A stretch of DNA of 64,000 nt from an uncultured Clostridia bacterium (GTDB taxonomy: Bacteria; Bacillota; Clostridia; Christensenellales; Borkfalkiaceae), in assembly GCA_947625245.1 (NCBI GenBank), contig CANQNO010000002.1:62001-126000 (forward strand), written 5' to 3'. A model generated the notes under the pieces. The model was not told where the DNA came from and did not search any database. It worked only from the letters and a program-made list of their open reading frames with translations. Below, piece by piece: positions 1 to 8,597 of the stretch; the stretch's first letter is position 1; each line of letters opens with the position of its first letter. The translations under genes and the position numbers were made by a program.

Positions 1-831
1 AAATTCCCCGAAGATTATCAGGCGGACGAACTGCGCGGCAAGGATGCCGTGTTTGCGGTAAGGCTCAATAAGATCACCGAAAAACATATCCCCGAAATCG
101 ACGACGCGTTCGTAAAGGCTCACGCCGGCTGCGAGACGGTGGAAGAGTATAAAAAGAAGACGCGCGAACGTCTCGAAAAGAACGCCGAAGACCGCGGCAA
201 GGACGAGACCGAAGGCAATATCTTTACCGAAATTACCAAATACACAAAGGCGGAAATCCCTCAGGCGATGATCGAAAGGGAAATCGACAAAATGGTACAG
301 GATTTTTCGTACAGCCTTCTCTACCGCGGACTTAAGATAGAAGATTACCTCAAATATTCCAATATGGAAATGTCCGATTTGCGCAAACAGTACACCACCG
401 AAGCCCGCGCAAGAGTTATAAGCCAGCTCATAGCCGATAAGATAATCAAAACCGAAAATATCAAAGCCGGACAGTCCGAAATAGACCAAAAAATAGAAGA
501 ACAGGCTAAGTCGCTCGGCAAATCCTTCGAGGAACACAAAAACTCCATCGACCCCGGACAGCTTAAATTTATCGAAAACGAAATAATAATCGGCAAGCTC
601 TTCGACTTCCTCGAAGCCAACAACGAAATGTATACCGAAAGCGAGGGGGAGATCTCTCCCGCAGACGGCACGGCAAAACCGGCTAAAACCGAAAAAGCCG
701 AAAAGCCCGCAAAGACGGCGGCAAAATCCCCTGCCAAGACCGCGGCAAAACCTGCGGAAAAGGACGGGGAAAAACCCGCCGCAAAACCCGCCGCAAAACG
801 CACGGCAAAGACGACTAAAAAAGAAGATTAA
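1..831 (+). CDS. tig: Trigger factor, C-terminal part (partial)
   Basis: C-terminal part of trigger factor, the ribosome-associated chaperone that meets nascent chains at the exit tunnel. The frame is open from base 1 without a start, so the ribosome-binding domain and most of the FKBP-like domain lie upstream. What is visible starts near the end of the isomerase region (DAVFAVRLNKI) and runs through the long helical substrate-binding domain. The last 50 or so residues form a low-complexity Lys/Ala/Pro tail (repeats such as AAKPAEK and AAKPAAK) that standard trigger factors lack. Only 11 bases separate it from clpP, and the tig-clpP-clpX-lon order is a classical proteostasis operon. Confidence 0.95.
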   Translation, partial: KFPEDYQADELRGKDAVFAVRLNKITEKHIPEIDDAFVKAHAGCETVEEYKKKTRERLEKNAEDRGKDETEGNIFTEITKYTKAEIPQAMIEREIDKMVQDFSYSLLYRGLKIEDYLKYSNMEMSDLRKQYTTEARARVISQLIADKIIKTENIKAGQSEIDQKIEEQAKSLGKSFEEHKNSIDPGQLKFIENEIIIGKLFDFLEANNEMYTESEGEISPADGTAKPAKTEKAEKPAKTAAKSPAKTAAKPAEKDGEKPAAKPAAKRTAKTTKKED

Positions 832-842
832 GGAGATAATAT

Positions 843-1439
843 ATGCAGGATATAAAAGGCGCGCTCGTGCCCTATATCGTGGAACAGACTTCCCGCGGGG
901 AGCGTTCGTACGATATATACAGCAGACTTTTAGAGGACAGGATTATATTTTTATCGGGTGAAATAGACGACGCGGTCGCAAACACCGTTGTTGCACAGCT
1001 GATATATCTTGAAGCCAAAGATCCTTCCAAAGACATTTCGCTCTATATCAACAGCCCGGGCGGTTCCGTTTCGGCGGGGCTTGCTATTTTCGACACCATG
1101 AACTATATCAAGTGCGACGTTTCCACTATCTGCATAGGCATGGCGGCGAGTATGGGCGCGTTCCTGCTTTCAAGCGGGCAAAAGGGCAAGAGGTTTGCCC
1201 TTCCAAACAGCGAGATTATGATTCACCAGCCTTTGGGCGGGGCGCAGGGGCAGGCAAGCGATATTAAAATCGCCGCCGAGCATATCTTAAAGACCCGCCG
1301 CACCCTCAACAAAATTCTCTCCGAAAACACGGGCAAGCCCATAGAAATTATCGACCGCGACACCGACCGCGACAACTACATGTCCGCTCAGGAAGCTATG
1401 GAGTATGGGTTGATTGACAGGGTGTTCTACAAGCGGTAA
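843..1439 (+). CDS. clpP: ATP-dependent Clp protease proteolytic subunit
   Basis: Serine protease subunit of ClpXP/ClpCP, forming the tetradecameric degradation chamber in the cytoplasm. At 198 residues it has the usual length. The catalytic triad is readable: Ser103 in GMAASMGAF, His128 in MIHQPLGG and Asp177 in DRDTDRDNY, with spacing matching the E. coli enzyme. The start follows AAGGAGATAATAT, a strong ribosome binding site. It lies between tig and clpX; a 523-base repeat-filled gap separates it from clpX, so the two may be transcribed separately despite their shared role. tmRNA, whose tagged products ClpXP degrades, is encoded 7 kb downstream. Confidence 0.97.
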   Translation: MQDIKGALVPYIVEQTSRGERSYDIYSRLLEDRIIFLSGEIDDAVANTVVAQLIYLEAKDPSKDISLYINSPGGSVSAGLAIFDTMNYIKCDVSTICIGMAASMGAFLLSSGQKGKRFALPNSEIMIHQPLGGAQGQASDIKIAAEHILKTRRTLNKILSENTGKPIEIIDRDTDRDNYMSAQEAMEYGLIDRVFYKR

Positions 1440-1448
1440 AGCTCCCGC

Positions 1449-1568
1449 AAACTGCGTATAAGCTTCGTTCTGCTGTGTCGTGCTGCGGCAACCCTCAGTT
1501 ACGTACTTCTGTGTACGCTCCTTCGGGTTATCCTCGCACTCCTTGCATAACTCGCTTCTCCGCAGTTT
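1449..1568 (+). repeat. Structured intergenic repeat, A unit, copy 1
   Basis: About 120 bases directly after clpP that match the regions at 20373-20494 and 26369-26512. The ends are complementary: AAACTGCG (1449-1456) and CGCAGTTT (1561-1568). The other two copies have AAACCGCG and CGCGGTTT, so the T-A pair here replaces a C-G pair. Shared blocks are GCGTATAAGCTTCG at the left and CTCGCTTCTCCGC at the right. An internal hairpin GTAC-ttctgt-GTAC lies in the middle. It contains no convincing ORF. Whether it acts as RNA (for example a 3' UTR element) or as DNA is unknown. Confidence 0.75.
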
Positions 1569-1617
1569 CCAACTCTGTAAATGTTTTCTAAATAATTATG
1601 TAGTAATTTACGAGTAA

Positions 1618-1850
1618 GTCATTTCGAGGGATATGAGACCCGCGAAGCGGGCGATTGACCGAGAGTTCTCAAAAGGCGTAAGGGCAACGCCTTTTTCGGT
1701 AAGGCATAAAGCCTTCGGTACGACACCGCTCGCGCTTGCATATGCGCTCGCTCATCTCGCGCGGCAAAACAGCGCACTGTGCTGTTTTGAGAAATCCGCG
1801 CTCGTCCCACGGTGGTCTGCTCGTGGTAATTACGAAGAGCGGAACCAAAA
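1618..1850. repeat. Mosaic dispersed repeat upstream of clpX
   Basis: Begins with GTCATTTCGAG, which also begins the element at 20746, and contains near 1811-1843 a block (GTGGTCTGCTCGTGG...AATTACGAAGAGCGGAA) that recurs at 20807-20839 with one difference. A 26-base hairpin module lies at 1699-1724. The short ORFs read through it on both strands have no recognisable family and I regard them as non-coding. The remaining bases up to clpX hold a small perfect hairpin (AACCGTG-CC-CACGGTT, 1928-1943) just before the clpX ribosome binding site. Confidence 0.6.
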
Positions 1851-1962
1851 TACATACAAATAAATCACGCTGCAATAGCAAAGGGCGTTTGCCGATGCAA
1901 AATTTGCGGCATTGTCATTTCACTCAAAACCGTGCCCACGGTTAGGGTGAATACGGAGTATT

Positions 1963-3186
1963 ATGAAAGATCAAAAATATTGCTCGTTCTGCGGGAAACC
2001 TGAGGATTTGGTAAAAAGGCTCATTGCCGGACGCAACGGCGCATGCATTTGCGACGAGTGCGTTGAAATTTGCCGCGACATGGTCAAGGACCTCGACATA
2101 GAGGAAGCTCCTCCCGTGCCTTTAAAGACGCCCGAAGAGTTAAAAAACGAACTCGACAACTACATTGTCGGTCAGCACGAAGCAAAGCGGGTGCTGTCGG
2201 TTGCCGTGTATAACCATTACAAGCGCATAAACTGTCTTTCTGCGTCGCGCAACGACAACGACGTGGAGATAGAAAAGAGCAATATTCTTCTTTTGGGACC
2301 TACGGGTTGCGGAAAGACCCTGCTTGCCCGCACGTTGGCTAAAATTTTGAACGTGCCCTTTGCCGCGGCGGACGCCACAACTTTGACAGAGGCGGGCTAT
2401 GTCGGCGAGGACGTGGAAAATATCCTTTTAAAACTTATCCAAAACGCCGATTACGACATTGCAAGAGCCGAACGCGGCATAATTTATATCGACGAAATAG
2501 ACAAAATAGCGCGTAAGGGCGAAAACGTTTCCATAACCCGCGACGTATCGGGCGAGGGCGTACAGCAGGCGCTTTTAAAAATCATCGAAAGCACTGTTGC
2601 AAACGTTCCCCCGCAGGGCGGCAGAAAGCACCCCCAGCAGGAGTGCCTGCGGATCGACACCACCAATATCTTATTCATATGCGGCGGCGCGTTTGTCGGG
2701 CTTGACAAAATCGTGCAAAAGCGCAAAGACAACACCTCTCTCGGTTTCGGCGGATCGGTCAAGAACACCGAAGAGAACACTTATGAAATGCTTTGCGACG
2801 TCAAGCCGCAGGATCTCACACAATTTGGGCTTATCCCCGAATTTGTAGGCAGGGTGCCCATAGTCGTAAGCCTGCACCCGCTCAACGAGGACGCCCTTGT
2901 AAATATCCTCACCCAACCCAAAAACGCCATAATAAAGCAATACCAAAAGCTTATAGCGATGGACGGTGTAAAGCTTACGGTCGAGGAATCCGCCGTGCGC
3001 GAGATAGCCAACACCGCCATACGTTTAAAGACGGGCGCAAGAGGGCTCAGAACCATAATCGAGGGATTTATGACTTCGGTAATGTATAAGATCCCCTCCG
3101 AAAAAAATGTAGAGGAAGTAATAGTCACAAAGGAGTGCGTCACCGAAAAGGCGGAGCCCAAAATTGTCTATAAAAAGACCGCCTGA
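1963..3186 (+). CDS. clpX: ATP-dependent Clp protease ATP-binding subunit ClpX
   Basis: AAA+ unfoldase that recognises substrates, including ssrA-tagged proteins, and feeds them to ClpP. The N-terminal zinc-binding domain is complete ([14 protein letters not shown] at residues 6-19, then [10 protein letters not shown]). It is followed by a Walker A motif GPTGCGKT, a Walker B motif [11 protein letters not shown] and the C-terminal D2 helical domain. The length of 407 residues is typical. The start is preceded by ACGGAG at good spacing. Its proximity to clpP and lon supports a shared quality-control role. No CIRCE or clear CtsR operator was seen upstream. Confidence 0.97.
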   Translation: MKDQKYCSFCGKPEDLVKRLIAGRNGACICDECVEICRDMVKDLDIEEAPPVPLKTPEELKNELDNYIVGQHEAKRVLSVAVYNHYKRINCLSASRNDNDVEIEKSNILLLGPTGCGKTLLARTLAKILNVPFAAADATTLTEAGYVGEDVENILLKLIQNADYDIARAERGIIYIDEIDKIARKGENVSITRDVSGEGVQQALLKIIESTVANVPPQGGRKHPQQECLRIDTTNILFICGGAFVGLDKIVQKRKDNTSLGFGGSVKNTEENTYEMLCDVKPQDLTQFGLIPEFVGRVPIVVSLHPLNEDALVNILTQPKNAIIKQYQKLIAMDGVKLTVEESAVREIANTAIRLKTGARGLRTIIEGFMTSVMYKIPSEKNVEEVIVTKECVTEKAEPKIVYKKTA

Positions 3187-3236
3187 ACAAAAAACGTGAT
3201 ACAGGTACACAATACGGTATTTAAACAACAACTTTC

Positions 3237-3270
3237 GCGCAATTTCTTTTAACGGAAATTGCGCTTTATT
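3237..3270 (+). terminator. Hairpin between clpX and lon
   Basis: Ten-base stem GCGCAATTTC / GAAATTGCGC (3237-3246 and 3255-3264) with an 8-base loop, followed by TTTATT. It sits immediately before the lon ribosome binding site AAAGGAG. It could be a weak terminator, an attenuator or an operator for lon. Confidence 0.55.
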
Positions 3271-3282
3271 AAAGGAGAATAA

Positions 3283-5592
3283 ATGGCTAAAAGGACGATA
3301 GAAAATCTGCCCGTTCTGGCGCTTCGCGGCAGAGTGATATTCCCCGACACCTCGCCTTCGTTCGACGTGGGCAGGACGGTATCGCTCTGCGCCGTTAAAA
3401 TCGCTGCCGAGAGCGATTCCTATCTCTTCGTTGTCGCCCAGCGCGACGCCGAAAAGGAGCAGATAGTTCCCGACGATTTGTACGGCGTGGGCGTGGTTTG
3501 CAGGATCCGCCAGATAACCCGTCTCCCGGGGAACAGCATAAGAATCAGCGTTGAAGGGCTTTTCCGCGCCACGGCTTCACGTTTGGAAGAACGCGACGGC
3601 AGTATTTTCGCCGACGTCGCCGAGCTGTGCTCCGTGCACTCCGACGACGGGCTCGAAGAGGCGTATTTCCGCACCTCGCGGGATCTTATGCGGGATATCT
3701 GCCAGAACGAAACCAGAATTCCCAAATCCGCCGCGGAAGAGCTTGAAATCTGCACCGACCCCGACGAATTCGTAAATATCGCCGCGTACAACCTCAGGAT
3801 AAACGTCGCAAAAAAGCAGGAGCTGTTAGAAACATACAGGCTTGTGGAGCGGCTTAAAATTCTTGATAAAGTTCTGAACGACGAGCTTGAAATTTCCCGA
3901 CTCGAACGCAAGATCAACACGATGGTGCGGCAGAATATCGATAAAAACCAAAAGGAATATTTTTTAAGGGAACAGCTTAAAGCTATCCATACCGAACTCG
4001 GCGACGACGAGGACGAAAAGAGCGAGCTCGAAAAGAAGATTAAAGAGCGCGGTATGCCCAAAGAAGTTGAAGAAAAAGCCTTGAAAGAGCTTTCGCGCAT
4101 GGATAAAATGCAGACTTCTTCCCCCGATTACAACGTTTTGAGGATGTATCTCGACTGGCTTATCGACTTGCCCTGGAACGAAAAAACGGAGGACACCCGC
4201 GACCTCAATGCCGCGGTAAAAATTCTCAACGACGACCATTACGGGCTGGAAAAGATAAAGGAGCGCATAACCGAATACCTTGCCGTACTCAATCTTACGG
4301 GCGGGCTTAACGCGCCCATACTGTGTTTTGTGGGCCCCCCGGGCGTGGGCAAAACTTCGGTTGCAAGTTCTATCGCCCGCGCGCTCGGCAGAAAGTTCGT
4401 AAGGATGTCTTTGGGCGGCGTGAAGGACGAATCGGAAATACGCGGCCACCGCAAAACCTATATAGGCGCAATTCCGGGCAGGATAATCGCCGCCATCAAA
4501 ACGGCGGGCACCGTAAATCCCGTATTTTTGCTGGACGAAATAGACAAGCTCTCTTCCGATATGCGCGGCGACCCCGCAAGCGCGCTTCTGGAAGTTTTGG
4601 ATCCCGCGCAGAATTCCACTTTCCGCGACAGGTATCTCGAAGTGCCGTACGACCTCAGCAAAGTGCTGTTTATAACCACGGCTAACGGGCTGGACACCGT
4701 GCCGCGCCCCCTTCTCGACAGGATGGAAGTGATAGAGCTCAACGGCTATACGCAGGAAGAGAAGCGCGAGATAGCCAAACGCTATCTTGTGGAAAAGCAC
4801 AGGGAACAAAACGGCGTTAAAAAGGAGCAGCTCACATTGACCGACGGCGCGATAGACGAAATAATAAACGGCTATACGCTCGAAGCGGGGGTGAGGAACC
4901 TTGAAAGGAACATCGACGCGGTTTGCAGAAAGGCGGCGGTCAAGCTCGCTTCGGGCAAGGTAAAAAGACTGCGCGTCACCGCGGAAAACGTCGGCGACTA
5001 TTTGGGCGCAAAGCGGTATGATAGGGATAATTTTATCTCCTCAGACGAAGTGGGCGCGGCTACGGGGCTTGCCTGGACGTCGGTAGGCGGCACAACGCTT
5101 ACAATCGAAGTTTCGGCTATGCACGGCAAGGGCGATATTCTGCTTACGGGCAAGTTGGGCGACGTAATGAAAGAGAGCGCGCGCGCCGCAATAAGCTATA
5201 TACGGGCAAATTCCCAAAGTTACGGCATAGACGGCGGGGTTTTCGAAAACACCGATATCCATATCCACGTGCCCGAGGGCGCGACCCCTAAAGACGGACC
5301 GAGCGCGGGCATTACCATGGCGACGGCTATACTTTCGGCGTTCACGGGCAAGCCCGTAAAGAGTTCGGTTGCAATGACGGGCGAAATAACCCTCCGCGGT
5401 AAAGTTCTGCCTATAGGCGGGTTAAAGGAAAAGGCGCTCGCCGCATACCGCGTGGGCGTAAAGGACGTGATAATCCCCGCTGAAAACAAAAAGGATCTGG
5501 AAGAGATACCCCGCAACGTGCGCGAAAAATTGAACTTTATACCCGTGACCGACGTGGACGCGGTATTCAGGAACGCCATAATAGGAATTTAA
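3283..5592 (+). CDS. lon: ATP-dependent protease La (Lon)
   Basis: Cytoplasmic AAA+ serine protease that removes misfolded and regulatory proteins. Domains in order: N-terminal LON substrate-binding domain (about residues 8-200), a coiled-coil linker, the AAA+ module with Walker A GPPGVGKT and Walker B VFLLDEIDKL, and the C-terminal protease domain with the Ser-Lys dyad (Ser674 in PKDGPSAG, Lys717 in GGLKEKA). The 769-residue length is normal for LonA. The start follows AAAGGAGAATAA. It lies between clpX and engB as in Bacillus, and a hairpin on each side suggests semi-independent expression. Confidence 0.97.
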   Translation: MAKRTIENLPVLALRGRVIFPDTSPSFDVGRTVSLCAVKIAAESDSYLFVVAQRDAEKEQIVPDDLYGVGVVCRIRQITRLPGNSIRISVEGLFRATASRLEERDGSIFADVAELCSVHSDDGLEEAYFRTSRDLMRDICQNETRIPKSAAEELEICTDPDEFVNIAAYNLRINVAKKQELLETYRLVERLKILDKVLNDELEISRLERKINTMVRQNIDKNQKEYFLREQLKAIHTELGDDEDEKSELEKKIKERGMPKEVEEKALKELSRMDKMQTSSPDYNVLRMYLDWLIDLPWNEKTEDTRDLNAAVKILNDDHYGLEKIKERITEYLAVLNLTGGLNAPILCFVGPPGVGKTSVASSIARALGRKFVRMSLGGVKDESEIRGHRKTYIGAIPGRIIAAIKTAGTVNPVFLLDEIDKLSSDMRGDPASALLEVLDPAQNSTFRDRYLEVPYDLSKVLFITTANGLDTVPRPLLDRMEVIELNGYTQEEKREIAKRYLVEKHREQNGVKKEQLTLTDGAIDEIINGYTLEAGVRNLERNIDAVCRKAAVKLASGKVKRLRVTAENVGDYLGAKRYDRDNFISSDEVGAATGLAWTSVGGTTLTIEVSAMHGKGDILLTGKLGDVMKESARAAISYIRANSQSYGIDGGVFENTDIHIHVPEGATPKDGPSAGITMATAILSAFTGKPVKSSVAMTGEITLRGKVLPIGGLKEKALAAYRVGVKDVIIPAENKKDLEEIPRNVREKLNFIPVTDVDAVFRNAIIGI

Positions 5593-5600
5593 AAAATGAT

Positions 5601-5631
5601 CCGCCCGCCGCAAAAATTTTGCGGCGGGCGG
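5601..5631. repeat. Intercistronic inverted repeat between lon and engB
   Basis: Perfect 11-base arms CCGCCCGCCGC and GCGGCGGGCGG around an A/T-only loop. No T-run follows, so it looks more like an mRNA-stabilising or processing hairpin than an intrinsic terminator. Confidence 0.6.
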
Positions 5632-5643
5632 ACGGGATAACTT

Positions 5644-6243
5644 ATGTTAAAGATAGATGCGCGCTTTTTGCTGAGCGCGGCGGATAAGTCGCAATTTATA
5701 CAAGCCGACAAGCCGGTAATCGCCGTGTGCGGCAAGTCCAACGTCGGCAAATCCAGCTTTATAAATATGCTCGCCAACCGCAAAAAGCTGGCAAAGGTTT
5801 CAAAAGAGCCCGGCAGGACGCGGCTTGTCAACTACTTCGATATGGGCTCATTTATTCTTGCAGACTTGCCCGGTTACGGCTTTGCGCGGGTTTCCCAAAC
5901 CGAAAAGTTGAAATGGGCGCGCCTTCTCGACGATTTTTTTGCGGCTAAAGAAAAAATAGCGCACGTATTTGCCCTTGCGGATATACGCCATCCCCCCACG
6001 GCGGACGACCTGAACATGATAGAGTATCTCAACTACCATATCCTGCCCTTTACGGTCATAGCCACAAAGGCGGACAAGGTCTCCCGCGCGCAGGCGCAGA
6101 GGGGGATTACGGATATCGCCGCGGCATATAAGTGCGGTGCGGGCAACATAATAGCCGTTTCTTCCGAAACGCGGCAGGGGCTTGAACGGGTGCTCGAAAA
6201 AACAGAACAGATAATTTCGTTAAACGGAAGCGGAGCGGTTTAA
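5644..6243 (+). CDS. engB: Ribosome biogenesis GTP-binding protein EngB/YsxC
   Basis: Small GTPase needed for late assembly of the 50S ribosomal subunit. The G1 motif GKSNVGKS lies near residues 30-37, followed by the switch region with PGRT, the G3 motif DLPGYG and the G4 motif TKADK. The 199-residue length matches the family. It follows lon by about 50 bases, the common Bacillota arrangement. The stop codon TAA (6241-6243) forms the loop of the terminator hairpin shared with the convergent ung gene. Confidence 0.96.
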   Translation: MLKIDARFLLSAADKSQFIQADKPVIAVCGKSNVGKSSFINMLANRKKLAKVSKEPGRTRLVNYFDMGSFILADLPGYGFARVSQTEKLKWARLLDDFFAAKEKIAHVFALADIRHPPTADDLNMIEYLNYHILPFTVIATKADKVSRAQAQRGITDIAAAYKCGAGNIIAVSSETRQGLERVLEKTEQIISLNGSGAV

Positions 6244-6270
6244 AACCGCTCCGCTCTATTTTATTTTTTT
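6229..6270. terminator. Bidirectional terminator engB/ung
   Basis: Twelve-base perfect stem AGCGGAGCGGTT / AACCGCTCCGCT (6229-6240 and 6244-6255) with a 3-base loop, followed on the plus strand by a T-rich run ending in seven Ts. It lies between convergent genes. Confidence 0.85.
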
Positions 6271-6938
6271 ATGTTCAGATCCCAATCTATCGGCGTTTTG
6301 CCGCGGGATATCAAATATTCGTTTGTTTTTGAAAAATGTCTGCAACCGAAAAACCCGTTGTACGCCGAAAGCGGCGAGGGGTGCGCGCATTGCAAAATCA
6401 GATGCTTTTTGCCGTCTATGAGCGGCGCCTTAGAGCGGGCGTTGCCTCCCCATAAAATAAATACGGTATTTAATGTGTTTTCGGATATCAGCTTTATCAC
6501 ACTGTCCGTAAACCACGCCCAGCCGCACTTGCTATGGGAGTTGGCAATGTGTTCCCGCACGGTAAGGGTGGTATTCAAAAGCAACACGCCCTCTTCTGCC
6601 CATTTGGTCAGGTCGCCGCAGTCAGGCTCGCGTATGCCCAAATCGCTCTCTATTTCTTTAAAGATATTTTGTAAGGAGGGCGGAAGGGGCACACCCGGTT
6701 TTACCGAAAAGCACAGCCCGTGCGCCTGCCCCGGTTCATGGTAAGGGTCCTGACCCAAAATCACGGCTTTAAGCCCGCCCAGAGGGGTGAACCTGAAACA
6801 GTTGTACAGGTCGTACATGTCGGGGTACACGGTATACCGCGAATATTCGCTCTTTAAAAACTCGCGTATCTTAAGATATTTTTCATCGGAAAAGAGGGGG
6901 GACAACAGCTCGTCCCAGCCGCCGCCAAGCGCTTTCAT
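6261..6938 (-). CDS. ung: Uracil-DNA glycosylase (family 1)
   Basis: Removes uracil from DNA as the first step of base-excision repair. The water-activating motif GQDPYHEPGQAHGLCFSV is present with the catalytic Asp at residue 64, the same number as in E. coli. The LLLNTTLTV motif and the HPSPLSAYNGFFGCRHF leucine-loop motif with its catalytic His are also intact. The 225-residue length is normal. Its start lies one base after the mtnN stop, so the two share an mRNA and are probably translationally coupled. Confidence 0.97.
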   Translation of the reverse strand: MKALGGGWDELLSPLFSDEKYLKIREFLKSEYSRYTVYPDMYDLYNCFRFTPLGGLKAVILGQDPYHEPGQAHGLCFSVKPGVPLPPSLQNIFKEIESDLGIREPDCGDLTKWAEEGVLLLNTTLTVREHIANSHSKCGWAWFTDSVIKLISENTLNTVFILWGGNARSKAPLIDGKKHLILQCAHPSPLSAYNGFFGCRHFSKTNEYLISRGKTPIDWDLNIKK

Positions 6939-6939
6939 T

Positions 6940-7593
6940 TCACAAAGTCTCCGCTATTTTTTTCAGGTTACCTAACAGGGAAATAAAACATGTATCAAGA
7001 TTTTTTAAGTATTGATCGGTGGTGGAGCCGCTTCCCGCTATGTCCGAAATGATTTTAAAGGAACTGCACGGGATATTTGCATGCATGCACACCTGCGCTA
7101 TTGCGCCCAGCTCCATTTCTCTTATGTCCGCGTTCAGCTCTCCCGTAAGTAGCAAAAAGTCGTTGGTGTCGTCGTTGAACCTGTCGCCCGTGGCAACCCG
7201 CCGCGCTTCAAACCCTTTTGGCACGACAAGCGGAAGGTAATTTTCGGTGCACTCGTTAAGGGTACCTATTTTTGTGCCGTTGAGCTGCGTCACGTCGTAA
7301 TCGTACTGCACCACGGCGGAGACGGCGTAAATTTTGCCTACCTCCACAGAAGAATTCAGTCCGCCCGCCACGCCTATATTTATTATCTTCGTCGCGCCGA
7401 GCATATCTATGGCAAGCTGTGCGCCGCTCGCCGCGTTTACTTTTCCCACGCCGCAAACAACAATTGCCGTCTCCTTGCCGTAAAGAGTGCCCGTAACCAC
7501 TCTCTTGTCGCATACAATAATGTCTTTTTTAACTGTCATTTGCCCTATAACGGGGTTTGCCTCTTTGGGCATGGCTATCACAAAACATTTCAT
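6940..7593 (-). CDS. mtnN: 5'-methylthioadenosine/S-adenosylhomocysteine nucleosidase family protein
   Basis: Purine nucleoside phosphorylase/hydrolase fold (PNP_UDP_1). The best fit is MTA/SAH nucleosidase, which salvages methylthioadenosine and S-adenosylhomocysteine. Visible family features are the IAMPKEANPVI start, the GVGKVNAA substrate-binding loop, the NIGVAGGL strand, the REMELGAIAQV ribose-binding motif and SDIAGSG with the catalytic Asp near the end. At 217 residues it is slightly short. The promoter places the predicted +1 on the A of the start codon, so the mRNA should be leaderless. It heads a two-gene unit with ung. The exact substrate is an inference from the family. Confidence 0.85.
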   Translation of the reverse strand: MKCFVIAMPKEANPVIGQMTVKKDIIVCDKRVVTGTLYGKETAIVVCGVGKVNAASGAQLAIDMLGATKIINIGVAGGLNSSVEVGKIYAVSAVVQYDYDVTQLNGTKIGTLNECTENYLPLVVPKGFEARRVATGDRFNDDTNDFLLLTGELNADIREMELGAIAQVCMHANIPCSSFKIISDIAGSGSTTDQYLKNLDTCFISLLGNLKKIAETL

Positions 7594-7599
7594 AACGGT

Positions 7600-7628
7600 A
7601 TTATAACAAACTTTACGCCGTTTGGCAA
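7600..7628 (-). promoter_or_regulatory. Promoter of mtnN-ung (leaderless)
   Basis: On the minus strand: -35 TTGCCA (7623-7628), a 17-base spacer, then extended -10 TGTTATAAT with the hexamer at 7600-7605. Six bases then separate the -10 from ATG, so +1 is expected at 7593, the first base of the start codon. Confidence 0.8.
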
Positions 7629-7632
7629 TAAA

Positions 7633-8109
7633 TTATATCATTTCGGTGCAAAGGGCGGCGATTCCGTAATAAAATTTGTAAAACCTGAGTTTTACCCTTT
7701 GGGTTTCCCCGCAGAACCGCAGTTTCCCGCCCGAAAACTCTATATGTTTCCACATTGTGGCAAGCTGCCCGCCCCTGAGCTTCACAAACGCCTCGCGCGC
7801 GGTCCAGTGCATTAAAAAATCGCTTTCGTCGGCAATTTCGACTTGTTCCGCTTCGGGAAAGCGGGAAAAAACTTTTGTGTGCACCCTGCCCTTGAACACT
7901 TCGAGATCTATCCCCGCTGGCAAGGACGAAACGGCAATAACCGCCCGCCCGTCGCTGTGCGAAAGAGAAAAATAAACGGGGTCGCCCGCAATGTACGGCT
8001 TGCCGTTTTCGGTAACCGAAATTTCGAAAGGTGCGGGGATATGCCGCGATAAAACGCTTAAAAGCTTTTCGTGGGCAGACGTCTCCGAAGTCTGATAAAT
8101 TTCAATCAT
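7633..8109 (-). CDS. 4'-phosphopantetheinyl transferase superfamily protein (Sfp-type)
   Basis: Transfers the phosphopantetheine arm of CoA to carrier proteins. Diagnostic motifs are present: PVYFSLSHSDGRA, AGIDLEVF with the Mg-binding Asp and Glu, and WTAREAFVKLRGG, corresponding to the W-x-K-E-A-x-x-K block with Arg in place of the first Lys. At 158 residues it is shorter than Sfp (about 224). I chose the ATG at 8109 (MIEIYQTS), where homology-like sequence begins. An in-frame ATG six codons upstream is also possible; further upstream the frame runs into the divergent tmRNA promoter. The carrier substrate (ACP or a peptide synthetase) cannot be told. Confidence 0.8.
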   Translation of the reverse strand: MIEIYQTSETSAHEKLLSVLSRHIPAPFEISVTENGKPYIAGDPVYFSLSHSDGRAVIAVSSLPAGIDLEVFKGRVHTKVFSRFPEAEQVEIADESDFLMHWTAREAFVKLRGGQLATMWKHIEFSGGKLRFCGETQRVKLRFYKFYYGIAALCTEMI

Positions 8110-8164
8110 CGATATAATTTTAAACATCTGTATAAAAATGTCAACAAAAAACAAAAAAAACCGC

Positions 8165-8193
8165 TTGATTTTTGCGCCGTCTGTCCATATAAT
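8165..8193 (+). promoter_or_regulatory. Promoter of ssrA
   Basis: -35 TTGATT (8165-8170), 17-base spacer, -10 TATAAT (8188-8193). The predicted +1 is near 8200, giving a short 5' leader to be removed by RNase P at 8209. Confidence 0.8.
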
Positions 8194-8208
8194 ATATATA
8201 AGTTCAAA

Positions 8209-8597
8209 GGGCCGGTTTAAGATTCGATTGCCCGGGGAGGAAAGGAAAAGCATACCAAAGGCTCGGCTTTGTAAAAACGGAAATTAAATTTAAACGCAGA
8301 AAATAATTCTGAAAAGGTTGTAGCTTTCCCCGCTATGCGTTCGGGAAGCTTCGCCGCTTGCGCCGCTTAACTAAAGCGACCCGTCCCGTTCCGTATTCCG
8401 TTGGCGGACAGGGGCGTTAACCTAACGGAAAGCCTTATAATTACGGCAGACCGTCCGGATATAAGGTAAAATTTTACGGTTTGCGCCCGTGCCCCCGTCC
8501 GTCGGGCAACACGGGTTAAGTTTAAAGGCGGAATAAGTATGTAGAAAGCCTTTTTGAACTGTGTAAGACTCGGGTGCAAGTCCCGACCGGTCCACCA
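8209..8597 (+). ncRNA. ssrA: tmRNA (transfer-messenger RNA)
   Basis: Rescues stalled ribosomes by acting as an alanyl-tRNA and then as a short mRNA encoding a degradation tag. The 7-bp acceptor stem pairs GGGCCGG (8209-8215) with CCGGTCC (8587-8593), followed by A and an encoded CCA (8595-8597). The T arm is TCGGG-TGCAAGT-CCCGA (8570-8586), with G where U55 is usual. The 5' domain has AGATTCGAT and the P4-like hairpin CAAAG..CTTTG followed by TAAAAACGG. The tag frame starts at GCA (8296) after TTAAATTTAAAC and runs 24 codons to TAA (8368-8370), with a second TAA shortly after. It begins AENNSEKVVAF and ends GSFAACAA. Hairpins resembling the usual pseudoknots follow. Confidence 0.88.

Noticed and set aside
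1619..1945. Overlapping ORFs of 60-78 codons on both strands between clpP and clpX
   Set aside because: They lie wholly in repeat sequence, have no ribosome binding sites and no protein-like composition; similar ORFs are not kept in the other repeat copies.
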